Shown one piece after another: positions 1 through 12,000 of a DNA stretch of 64,000 nucleotides. The notes under the pieces are model-generated. The model did no database searches. It was not told the DNA's origin and saw only the letters and a list, made by a program, of their open reading frames with translations. This DNA is from Hanleya hanleyi (taxonomy: Eukaryota; Mollusca; Polyplacophora; Lepidopleurida; Hanleyidae), in assembly GCA_036873755.1 (NCBI GenBank), contig JAVTVY010017391.1:1-64000 (forward strand), in the 5' to 3' direction. The stretch's first letter is position 1. The number at the start of each line of letters is the position of its first letter. The position numbers and the translations under genes are program-made.

Positions 1-2000
1 TATTCCAGGTCCTGGAAAGTCAGGGAAATAAAGAATATTAAGCTTGGGTCAGGGAAAGTCATGAAATTTTGTATTTCTTGCTCTCAATATAATGTCCATC
101 ATGTATTTGTTTGAATTTCAATTTCTAAACTTGTCAAACGAAAATCGTGGTCGAAAAGAACTTGGGGTAAATCTAGAATTCTTTGGTAATTTCATACGGT
201 GTTTACGTTATACGTAAACCGCGGCAGAATATCGGAAACCTTTTGCCACGTGGATCATTGACGATTATTTCGAGGTTCCCGAAATTACCGTATTCAAGAA
301 CGATAACTCTTGACGTCTTCTGTAGTGAAACGGTCGCCATTTTGTTTATTCATCGAAGCGTGCAAGTGAAAAAAAAACCAGGCTAAACTAACAAAGCTTT
401 AGGCTATGCCGGGAAAGTGCCGGTTCAACGATATCTGGCTAGAGAATGAGCTGTACGACTGGTGGTTGGCGATATTTTCGATGTCTCATTTTCTTCAATA
501 AACAGATGATTTGGAAGGACAAAGATATAAATGTTTCCCTCTGCTTGTCCCTGTCAGGGCTTCGGCGTAATAGTTAGTTTATGCACAACTCCTATGTGGA
601 GGGAGCCATTATTTGATTTCTTTAGATCTGTATGATGTGTCTCATACATTTTGACTGCAAAAAGGGAGTAGTTGAGTATTTCATTTGTGCTATGGGGAGA
701 TGTCAACAGACATTGATGCTGGTGTTTTATTCACTCACCAATCCAGAGAGACATTTCCATGTAATAAAATGACAGACGTCAGTGTTTCCAACAACATGTT
801 AATCCAGTTTATAATCAACGAGGAATCAACTTTATGAAGCGGACGAACATAAAATATGCACCCTGATCTCATCGCTGGGTGACTGACACATAACGAGTGA
901 CGTTGTAGACAAGTCAATGTACTATACAACCCGATCATCATTGCAGGACTTGGCTTGTACATGCGAAATTTAGACGTTTAGTTTGTATGTATTTTCAATC
1001 CTTTACATCCCTGGACATTTCATCTTTACTTCTTGTTTGATGGATAATGAACCAAACGTCGGCACCACGGTACAGATTTAGCCCGGAAATATGGTCGACT
1101 GACTGCAGGCACGTGTCGCAATACTGTCGGGCTATCGTCCCTATTGCGGTAATGGAAACTTCCACTGACCCGGTGTTGTAACCCCACAAGGCTTCCCGAC
1201 GAATTGAATTGGAAGAGTTCACTTTCAAAATAGGGAAGTAAGGCACAAAAGTTTTAAACATGCATATCGCTTTTCAACAACAACAACGTGAAGGCAGATT
1301 TTTCTTTCGTTTCGTAGACTCTATTTTCTTTGTATTTCATTCTTGAAACTTGCAACTCTGGCGGACAAATTCACGACCTACGCAATTTAATTATAATAAC
1401 ATCAACAACTACACAGGGACTGTTTGAAGTTGAAGAAAAAGAAAAACATTTACGCGACAGATGGCTGATAAAAACTTTGGGGTTGGTAGCTTGTCGATGA
1501 AGAGGGCGGGTTACGCGCAACTGACATATTTTTAAGGATGGCCCCGAGTCTTTTAAATGAACGATGATAGAGATATCAAACATAATACACGGTTATCAAT
1601 AGATCACAGTGATCAGGGTGAAGCGGTCCGCCATTTTGGATCTTCCATGAAAATAAGCGTCACATATAATTCGAACACAAGCGTTTTTCTGGAATTAGCG
1701 TGACAAATAATTTGAAAGTAGCCAATTTTTAAAGTTGCGAGTTTCATCACCGTTGTTTGTTATTGTGGGACATTTTTGATTCAATTATGTATGGCATTTG
1801 CATATTAAAATTAGGGCATACAGACAAATAATGGCATTGACTTCGCAGGATATCCACCACCAATGAAGAATTTCAGTGTAAAAAATCTTCACATTTCTGG
1901 GAAAGTGTGCCCGAAAAGGTCATGGAATTTCCTGAAGTTGGTCATGGAAAGTCATGGAAAAGTCATGGAATTTCAGACATCCTAAGGTGTACGAACCCTG
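1..2000. mobile_element. hAT-like DNA transposon, right-hand part
   Basis: The window opens inside an element. Its right end at 1987-2000 reads GTGTACGAACCCTG, the reverse complement of a CAGGGTTC-type hAT terminus. Just inside that end (1890-1980) and again at 1-70 are repeated words such as CATGGAAAGTC and CCTGGAAAGTC. hAT transposases are known to bind such subterminal repeats. The same terminus and subterminal words recur at 23933-24314 and 54826-55692, so the three copies form one family. No intact transposase is visible; 406-501 holds a short N-terminal relic. The left end and any target duplication are outside the window. Confidence 0.7.
406..501 (+). pseudogene. relic of N-terminal exon of the hAT-like element's protein
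   Basis: The ATG at 406 opens 31 codons before TAA at 499. The peptide begins MPGKCRFNDIWL and continues to a Tyr-Asp-Trp-Trp-Leu stretch, then diverges and stops. It matches the start of the longer reading frame at 55269-55520 (M-PPGKC-FN--WL, then Y--WL) in another copy of the same element. That copy goes on to a CX2C...HX4H finger, which is absent here. I read this as the deleted first exon of a BED-finger transposase. Confidence 0.55.
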
Positions 2001-2890
2001 TATAACCATGTGGTACATGTATATGTCCGATATGAATCTGACTTTGTTTCATTTCCGTTTTATTCTGAGGTGTCTGACGACTGTTTTCAGGGGATTCAAC
2101 CTGTTTTGAAGAAACCATCATACCATTGCTTTGGGAAATGATGTCCTCTACTCCCTTACATTTCCTTATATTCCCTTTGAAGAATTATTTCTGTGATGCT
2201 CCTAAAGACTTACCTTCCATGTTTGTTATCTCCCTTGGTTGCCCTTCTTCAAAGCGTCCTGGCATATCATTCTAACCTAGCTCAGTTAAAACAATATAGA
2301 TCCTCTTATTCTTGCACTGTTTAACCCTGCCTGGCTCCTATCTCTGTAACGACACAAATCTGACTTCGTATATTGGTGTCATTTTGAACCTATTTCCATA
2401 AATAAGTGGACGAAAGCTATTTTATTTGACCTCAGATTAATTTTTACTAATTTATCATGCAGTTTTTGTGACGAAAACACATAATTAAATTTTTTTTTTA
2501 AATCTGACCGAAAATCGTCATAAAATGGCTTCTTGAAAATGACATCACGATATGATGGTGTCCATCTTGGATTTGTTTTTGTTTTTTATATTTTTTAGTA
2601 GAACTTGACCGAAAGATACAGTGTGGTAAGTTTCAGCAATCTAGCCTCAGGGATACCGAAAATAAATGAGGGCCGGCACTTTTCGCCCCTCCCCAGGCAG
2701 CGTGCAGTACACTCCAACTCGCCCACTAGGCCAGACAGGTTTAAAGAAAGAGTTCCACAAATTCACTCACCAAACACCGGTGGCCTACACCTCAATAATA
2801 TAATACCGTATTACATGTAGGCCTAAATTGCAGTTAGAATTGTTCATGACCTTCACTTAAATTTCAACTCTACTGTTCAATTTTGTTTCA
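2001..2890. other. sequence upstream of MMADHC exon A; dispersed repeat copy 1
   Basis: From about 2320 to 2700 the sequence is a diverged copy of a repeat seen again at about 35870-36320. Shared words include ATGCAGTTTTTG, GAAAACACAT, a GAAAATGAC-TCA stretch, CCATCTTGGATTT and GTATAGT/ATACAGT followed by TTGGTAAGTTTCAGC. The 5' exon of MMADHC encoding the mitochondrial leader should lie upstream of 2892 and end in phase 1, but I did not recognise it here. Confidence 0.5.
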
Positions 2891-2891
2891 G

Positions 2892-3088
2892 AAGAAGGAA
2901 TAGTATGGCCTGACACCAGCTTAGGTCCACTGGCTTGTAAAAACAGATATTTCCCTTTACCTGGTTCAGTGGGGGTCTCCCCTCATTTACGCCCTGAGAG
3001 ACGCCCTGACCCACTATCAATGTTACCTGATGTCCCGGATGAAAAACGTGCCGCAGTGTTAACAGATTTTTTCATCAAGACAGAAGGG
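2892..3088 (+). CDS. MMADHC: MMADHC exon A
   Basis: The acceptor TTTTGTTTCAG precedes 2892. Two bases complete a codon from an unseen upstream exon, then 65 codons read [12 protein letters not shown]... to ...DFFIKTEG. The donor GTATGT follows 3088 in phase 0. The VWPD...GP, RY--LPG--G and LPDV segments align with the start of the conserved part of human MMADHC. The frame stops just beyond the donor, which supports the boundary. Confidence 0.9.
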
Positions 3089-6000
3089 GTATGTTGATAT
3101 TACAAGTAGTTTACATTAACGATACCGGTTACTTAAAGGTGAACTGCAAAGCTTTCCATGTTCTACAAAAATGTCAGAAATCAAGGCCTTTGTAGTCATA
3201 GTTGCTTATGTGTGGTAATAGTTCTGTGGCTTATTTTCTTCTTCTAAGTACAAGATCAGTCAAAACTTACTCCACCAGAAAATGGGAGCTACAACTTTCG
3301 AAAACATCATCGATTGCCTCCCATTGTTTTTGGAAGGTAGGGCCTAATGACATTATAGTGGTCCTCACTCATTCATCCTACGTAGGATGACGCCATGTAA
3401 AATGATAATTAACTAAAACTTGAATGAAGGAGACCTCTATAACGTCATAATGTTCTACAAGCAAAGAGAGATAAGCGATGTAAGTTTTCAATACAGATTT
3501 ATAACGGGGTAACTTTATTATTCTTATTATTACAATTTAGCAAACAAATTTTGCCCCCAAATCGTATAACATTTATATCACACAAACACAAGATGTATTT
3601 TGGGAAAAAATTAAAAGGTTTACAGTTTACCTTTAACGTCTGTTCTTCGATGGGCACAGCATTTTCATGGGATTGAGAAACATCTTCTATACAGGTATGC
3701 ATGATATACATAGTCAAGAGGCAGAACCCAGATTTGCCAAGTTTTGTTCAACCCCAATCTCAGTAAACTCCTATATAATATCATGGAATATTATATCTGA
3801 CTTCGGCTCTATATTAAAATCCCATGCAAAAATTTGAAACTACATTTGTTAGCCAATCCGGTGGATAGCTTGGTGAAACAATTTCAAAATCATGCCCACA
3901 GTACTGTAATTACACATGGTAGCACATATAAACATTAGCGAGAAACCATATCCAAATATGGCATCATATCCGGACAGTGTGCATGGTAAACTGTAAACAT
4001 CAAAGGGTTTACTCCCACCGAGAAGTTAAGCAGTAGAAAATGTCAAACGGTCATGCTATGTGAAGCAATTAACCTCCGTGAACTAAACACCAATCATTGT
4101 CAATGTGAAAAGGCAGAAATTGTCGTGATTAGCTCTATAAAATGGGATCTTGTAGAATATTGGTGATCATTTCGCACAAATTTTTCGTCTAGATGGTATT
4201 CCCCTGATTTACCATCTTGCATGTAGTTTACTTAGATTGGTGCAACCCGAGAGAGTATATATAACCAGCATGTTAAATCATTGTTTTAATATTAGAAAAA
4301 CTTGCCTCGGGAAATACATGTATCAGGTGGCATTAAAATTACTTCCTTTTGAAACCATGTTAAAAATTGCTGAGGTGAAATGACTATTCCACAGAATTTA
4401 CCTCGGCAATTGCTGAATGGTGTGGTTACTTGTGAGGGTTGTGTCCCCTGGTACTCCCAGGGTGGTGGTCACATTCTCAGACCAGCTAATTAATGCAGCT
4501 GGTCCATGTTATTCCATTTCACTTGTTCTCAGCTTATAAAAAAAGCAAATGTATCAGTGGCTATTTTGGGGAATTATGTACATTACTCACGATGACAGTA
4601 GTCACTTGAGAAATTACGAAATTCTCAAATTGAGAAGCAATTTTGAGTGTTTTGTTACTGAAAACAATAACTATTTGAAAACAATAACTATTCTTGTTAA
4701 TGTTTTCTAGGTATTCAACCTTCAGTAAAAATTAATTGAACATCATTGAAAATTATTTAATTATGTGAATTAGCCAAATTTTTACAGAATTTGAGTAATG
4801 AAGAATGGAAAATTGTATATATATATATAAATACTTGTATTTGTTGTCTGTGTGAAAACTAAAACGTTACACAATTGCTACATGTGCCCAGTGGCTGAAA
4901 TAGCACACAGAATGTGTATTCTGAGCATTTAATGATTATGCGCCACGCATGTTGAACTGGTTGACCTCCTGATACGACCAATCAAAGTCTGATATTTACT
5001 ACATGTATGGCCTCAACTTACGATTCAATTATGGGATAACAGTTGTGATTGGACATGTAGTTATGACTGTCAATACCTGTCTCGGGGTCACTTTATGTGA
5101 CTGCATCTCCCAGATTTGATAACGTTGACGTTGATTGAAATTCATGCTTTACTCGACTGTTCAACTTCATTTAATCAGAAAGCTAGATTTAAGGAGCCCT
5201 AGATTGTCCTTTGCCAATACCTTCTTGCAACCTGATTTGGAACAGTTTTGAACAATTAGAATTGAAATTAGGCATTTAGGTACATGTAGAATAAAACGTT
5301 TTTTGTTTTTTTTTCAAATCCACTTATAAAGTGTGCTTTGAAAGAAAGAACTATGAGAGACCTAGCTCGCCATATTGCATAAAAGTTGAGAAGAGATAGA
5401 GAAGAATAAGAAAGGAAATTTAGGACTGGGGTTTTTGTTAGAAGTTTAAGAAAGGAAATTTAGGACTGGGGTTTTTGTTGGAAGAATAAGAAAGGAAATT
5501 TAGGACTGGGGTTTTTGTTAGAAGAATAAGAAAGGAAATTTAGGACTGGGGTTTTTGTTAGAAGAAAAAGAAAGGAAATTTAGGACTGGGGTTTTTGTTA
5601 GAAGAATAAGAAAGGAAATTTAGGGCTGGGGTACCGTTTTTGTTAGAAGAATAAGAAAGGAAATTTAGGACTGGGGTTTTTGTTTGAAGAATAAGAAAGG
5701 AAATTTAGGACGGGTTTTTGTTTGAAGAATAAGAAAGCAAATTTACGACTGGGGTAAGAATAAGAAAGGAAATTTAGGACTAGGGTATTTGTTTGAAGAA
5801 TAAGAAAGGAAATTTAGGACTGGGGTTTTTGTTTGAAGAATAAGAAAGGAAATCTAGGACTGGGGTTTTTGAAGAATAAGAAAGGAAATTTAGGACTGGG
5901 GTAAGAATAAGAAAGGAAATTTAGGACTAGGGTTTTTGTTTCAAGAATAAGAAAGGAAATTTAGGACTGGGGTTTTTGTTTGAAGAATAAGAAAGGAAAT

Positions 6001-9000
6001 TTAGGACTGGGGTTTTTGTTTTTCCGTCTCCAGATCCATGATCTAATTGTTTACACTGGTGACCTCTACCACAACTGAAAAAAGACGCCATGCACATCTG
6101 TCATCAAGGAGAACTTTGCCAAAACTTTGATGTAGCCCTCACAATGGGGAATTTCAACTGTAATTCAAGTTAATCCCTGGACAATGCCATCTTGCTTCGA
6201 TGACAGCGACCGGTGTACTGAGACGTGGCTGGCCACATGAGCTCCAGTTCGTTAATTGGGGCACTTTGCTATCTTTTTAGGGGCCCTTGGTGGCCGAGTG
6301 GTCTAAGGCGCTTCGCTGGTGACCGCTAGCCTCACACCACTGAACCAGCACGGGTTCGAGCCCAGCTGGTCCACGTGTGAAAGTTTGTCAGTTACTTGCC
6401 GAAGGGCGGTGGTTCTCTCCGGGCACACCGGCTTCCTCCACCAACCAAACTGACTGCCATCATATGAGTGAAACAAACTTGAGTGTGACATTAAGCCGAA
6501 TTCCCTTCCCTTCCTTGCTATCTTTTTAAGCCACAAAATAATTTTAATCAGCGATAACTATCTTCGACCTGATGTTGCCATAATGATCATATATGTAAGC
6601 TTATCGGTCCTTTCTTGGAAGAGTAGGAATATTTGATCCATATTTTCATATTTACTTGGTGACCGCATGCCAGTTCACATGTGGCTGCCTTCTGGTCAAG
6701 ATAGCATTGTCCAAGGATCAACGTGGAAATGGCAGTGGCTAAATGGAAGGCTTCTTGATGTGTAACCTATAACATGCAGGGGCCCATCATGCTATAATGG
6801 GAAGGAGGGGAGGGAAGGGGAGGGGGTTATAAATATTCATATATCTTTGCATTGTCATGACTTCTTAACTAGATAATACAGGTAGTTCTGGAGCTGTGAG
6901 TGTATTCAGATGTCTGTCAGAATTCTGTCATGTAACCATATCCTCGCATCATTTCAGAACGAACATGGGCCTTTTTCTGCCTCTTGGGAATGCATCGCCC
7001 ACGACTGTCCGAAAATTCTACAGAAAGGTAACAATTTATTGTTTTCAAAACCCTTGACCACCAGCCACTTCTGGTCAGCCATCAGTCAGCTAGTCGGTTA
7101 ATATTGCCAGTAGATGATCTCTTGACCGACTTAAAATTTACTCAACACATTTTTGAACATATATTAGGCATTTCTCAAGCTCAGCATATTATTGTGGCAG
7201 GTGAGTCAGTTATATCTTTAAAGAGGTAAAAGCGTCATTTAAAAAATATTCAGCAAACAACATATTTCGATAAAAGTTATTCAGTAGTTGAAAGCAACTA
7301 TGGTGAACGTGTTTCTGTGACCTCATTTTTTAATATCACGGGCATTGAAATCACACTTCTGACATTCTCTGAAAAACGTAACAGCACCTGCACTTGGCTC
7401 CAGTGCCTGAGATGACGTCAGAAAACGCGCACTGGCATTCCGAGCGTGACGCTTTGCAACGTCATACTCGATCTTAGAACTTTTATCGCACTGTGACGGC
7501 TTCTAATGTGACGTCATGGATACCTGATCACGTTATCCGACGTCATCTCAGTCATTCCCCATTTTCATGTTGTTCACTAGACCGAATTGAAGAATCTGAC
7601 AATATTGATCCCTATATGAAATACGAGATTTCAATACTTGAAAATCTTTTGGCAAATGTTGCAAGTGATCATGCTGTTCAGTTTACCCGAACAACTAAAA
7701 TCACGCTACTACCTCTTTAACCACATCGCAGCAAAATTGGTTTTCTAAAAACGTTATAAATCTAGAATCTAAATATTCTCGAGTCTTGTGTTTCTAAACT
7801 GTACAAACATTTTCTTGCATCATCATTTCTCATACTGTTCGTGTGGTCAGACTTCCAAGATTTGTTCCCAGGCCGAGATTATTTCTAATTCTGTTTGTAT
7901 GACTACACTTCCAGGACGTGTTCCCAGGCCGAGATGATTTCTAATTCTATTTGTGTGATCAGATTTCCTGGATTTTTCCCAAGGCCGAGATCATTTCTAA
8001 TACTGTTTGTGTGTTCAGACTTCAGGATTTCTTCCCAGGCTGAGATAATTTCTAATTCTGTTTGTGTGATCAGACTTCCAGGACTTGTTCCCAGGCTGCG
8101 AGATCATTCCTAATACTGTTTGTGTGATCAGCCTTTCAGGATTTGTTCCCAGGCCAAGATCATTTCTAATTGTCTTTGTGATCAGACTTCCAGGACTTGT
8201 TCCCAGGCCAAAATCATTCTAATTCTACTTGTGTGATCAGACTTCCAAGACTTGTTCCCAAGCCGAAAGATTATTTCTAATACTGTGTGTGTGATCAGAC
8301 TTCCAGGACTTGTTCCCAAGCCGAAAGATTAATTCTAATACTGTTTGTGTGATCAGACTTCCAGGACTTGTTCCCAGGCTGCGAGATCATTCCTAATACT
8401 GTTTGTGTGATCAGACTTCGAGGACTTGTTCCCAGGCTGCGAGATCATTTCAAATACTGTTTGTGTGATCAGACTTCCAGGACTTGTTCCCAGGCTGCGA
8501 GATCATTTCTAATACTGTTTGTGTGATCAGACTTCCAGGACTTGTTCCCAGGCCGCGAGATCATTCCTAATACTGTTTGTGTGATCAGCCTTCCAGGATT
8601 TGTTTTCAGGCCGAGATCATTTCTAATTGTCTTTGTGATCAGACTTCCAGGACTTGTTCCCAGGCCAAAATCATTTCTAATTCTATTTGTGTGATCAGAC
8701 TGCCAAGACTTGTTCCCAAGAAGAAAGATTATTTCTAATACTGTGTGTGTGATCAGACTTCCCTGAATTGTTTCTAGGCTGAGATCATTTCTAATACTGT
8801 TTGTATCCCAGGCTGAGATCATTTCTGATACTGTTTGTATTCCAGGCCGAGATCATTTCTAATTCGTTTGTGTGATCAGACTTGCAGGGTTTGTTCCCAG
8901 GCCGAGATCATTTCTAATACTGTTTGTATCCCAGGCTGAGATCATTTCTGATTCTGTTTGTAGTATCCGATTTCCCAGACCGAGATCTGATGCAGGATGA

Positions 9001-12000
9001 GGAAGTTGTATTATCAGATTTCCAGGAGTTGTTCCCAGACCGAGATCTGATGCAGGATGAGGAAGCTCTCACCATCATCACGATCAGTACGCATACCAAG
9101 AATGACATGAGCGTTTGGAGCCCAGAGGTCGAGGCTGAAAGAGAAGAGCTCTTAAACACTGTAAATATTGCCTGTAAAAATGAGATAACTAGAGCCTAGC
9201 CTTTGTTTGTATACTATGATTGTCTTTTTGAATTTGGTGCCAATCCTGTTATATGGAATATGTCCTTGGATTATGGATGCGGATATTCTTTAATGGACGA
9301 TGGCTGAATTATGAATGACAGACCAGACGCTTGTAATTTTACACTGTAACGGGGCTATTTAAATGTCAAAATAGGCTGTTTGAATTATTCCACTAACTCG
9401 TTGATGATCAGTCCCATAGTAAAGAGCCACACAATCTGTCCAGTCTCAAAAAATTTCTCCACAAGAATCTCTGGTGAATTAGTGTAATTGTACATTTAAC
9501 ACATACAGTACAAATTGTGTTAATGTTTACACTCATTCCATTCATATTGCGGTCCGTTCGCATTCATTTCGTTCAGTTTTTAGCCCACCATCACCAGATG
9601 GTGAGCTGTTCAAATCACTTTTCGTCCGTGGTCCTTCGTCTGTCGTTCGTCCGTAAACAATTCTTGTTATCGCGATTTCTCAGGAACTACTGCATGGATC
9701 TTTCTGAAATTTGGTACACCGGTTCCCCTTGGGGTATAGTTGTGCAGATACTTTTTCTGGTCCGATTCGAAAATCCAATATGGCCACAAGGCGGCCATCT
9801 TGGATTTCCCCATGAAACCTTGTTATCGCGATTTTTCAGGAACTACTGCATGGATCTTTCCCAAATTCGGTACACAGGTTCCCCTTGGGGTCTAGTTGTG
9901 CAAGATACCTTTTCTGATCCGATTCGAGAATCCAATATGGCCACAAGGCAGCCATCTTGGATTTTCCCATGAAACCTTGTTATCGCGATTTCTCAGGAAC
10001 TACTTCATGGATCTTTCTCAAATTTAGTATACAGGTTCCCCTTGGGGTCTAGTTGTGCAAGATGCCTTTTCTTGTCCGATTCGAAAATCCAATATGGCCA
10101 AAAGGCGGCCATCTTGGATTTCCCCCATGAAACCTTGTTATCGCGATTTCTCAGGAACTAATGCATGGATCTTTCCCAAATTCGGTACACAGGTTCCCCT
10201 TGGGGTCTAGTTATGCAAGATACTTTTTCTGGTCCGATTCGAAAATCCAATATGGCCACCAGGCAGCCATCTTGGATTTCCTCATGAAACATTATCGCAA
10301 TTTCTCAGGAACTACTTCGGGTCTAGTTGTGCAAGATACCTTTTCTGGTCCGATTCGAAAATCCAATATGGCCACAAGGCAGCCATCTTGGATTTCCCCA
10401 TGAAACCTTGTTATCGCGATTTCTCAGGAACTACTGCAAATTTTCAAATTTTAAATCAGTTTTCTTAGTCCAGTGAACTGTTTCGTCTGCCGACGGGTCG
10501 GCTTCATGAAGGGACGTCACTCTTGTGACACAATGTTACAACTCGACAACTTTAGACTACTGCATGTTTCGATCCAAGGGAGATAATCAGGATTCAGACA
10601 CTTTCGAGGTTTCAACATTACTGCGCAGATCCCTTCAGTATTAAGTATTGTACCATGTTACTATTTTCTTAAAAGAGATATCTCAAACTAGCCCAGTGAA
10701 CAGAACAGAATTAGCATTCGTTCCTAATTATAAAATCTTAAGTATGTTTCATAGCTCTTGCCAAAGGGTCAAAGACATTTGTCTTCGCTTCCAGTACCCA
10801 ATGATGACACGTGCAATAAAATACACTACAAAACGAAGACTAATGATCCTCCGGACATTCACTTTCAGACTAACTTTACTCTTTTCTCTTGTACAATTAC
10901 AACTGACATAAGTGCAGTTTCTAGAAATCTTGAAACTCCTTAAACTTAGAAAGATGATATCTTGGTGTTTTCCAGTGTCCCTTTTTCGATCTTTTTTGCT
11001 CAAATTTGAAATTCTGTAAACAAAATTGCAAATCAATCGTTTGTTCTTAGTAACAATGGACAAAAAGATCCTCTTGTCATTAGCTTACAATTATCGGACA
11101 CTGGTGGGCGCCAATATCCTTCAGGATTTCTCGTTCCTGTCAAATTGTTCGGTCAAACTCCATCCACAATTCGGTTATATTTTGTTCAAACTCCGTTCAT
11201 CCTTTTGTGTTCATTCCGGTTTGTTCTCATAAATATAAACGTGTGTAATAAATTACTTTGTCACATCGTTGATCACATTCTCAGAGAATATTTGTTGAAA
11301 ATGGGGCGCCCATCAGTGAATGATCGTTGACAGAAAGAAGAAAAAACCTACTAGAATTAAGAATATCATGTTCCTTCAGCATGGCATAAATCTCTGTCGT
11401 GTAAATATTTACCGGTGGTTGAAAATTTACAAATTTCCTACCAACGTGTCTTTCAAGCGTCGTAAATCTGCACGCCGGAAATGTACACCTTCCCTGAAGA
11501 GATTGATAGACTTCCTTCTATCCAAAGATGACCAGTCAAATTGCCCCACTGACTTCTCAACATTCGTCAGCGTGGTAAAGCCTCGTGGCGGGAAACGTGT
11601 GTGGTGATTTTTTATGCTGATGAGGTACCAACTGATTCATTGATTGGTCAGTTGATAGGGTGAATGCGTCGGTCGACCACGTGCTGTCTGTCTCTTCTTG
11701 GGGGAGTCTGAATGATAGAACCACCGTACAGATTAAAGGTTATACAAAATGGTCTCAAAATCTGCTACTTTTTTGTGCTAAATTGTTGTAGAGGTGATTA
11801 TATAGACTTGTTTTACATTTTTGTATGTTTTCGAACTGCCCAAGGTTAGAAATAGCAGCAGTAAAGTGCGACAATTTCATGCCCCTTCCAAAACGGCGGA
11901 AGCTGTGACCGCTTGACCTATGACATCACAACCTGATTACGATCTCGCTCAAATGCCTGTGGTGATGTCAAAATGTCAGCGACATCATGCTAGAACTCCC

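Noticed and set aside
2093..2279. Possible upstream MMADHC exon after CTGTTTTCAG
   Set aside because: One frame is open for about 60 codons, but the product does not resemble the mitochondrial leader region and it ends in a stop, not a donor.
5396..6022. CRISPR-like regular spacing of a 40-bp repeat
   Set aside because: There are no unique spacers; the units abut directly and the genome is clearly eukaryotic. It is a minisatellite.
7835..8963. Long minus-strand reading frame (8469-8822) as a repetitive protein gene
   Set aside because: It only follows the minisatellite unit, has no start context, domain or splice support, and lies in an MMADHC intron.
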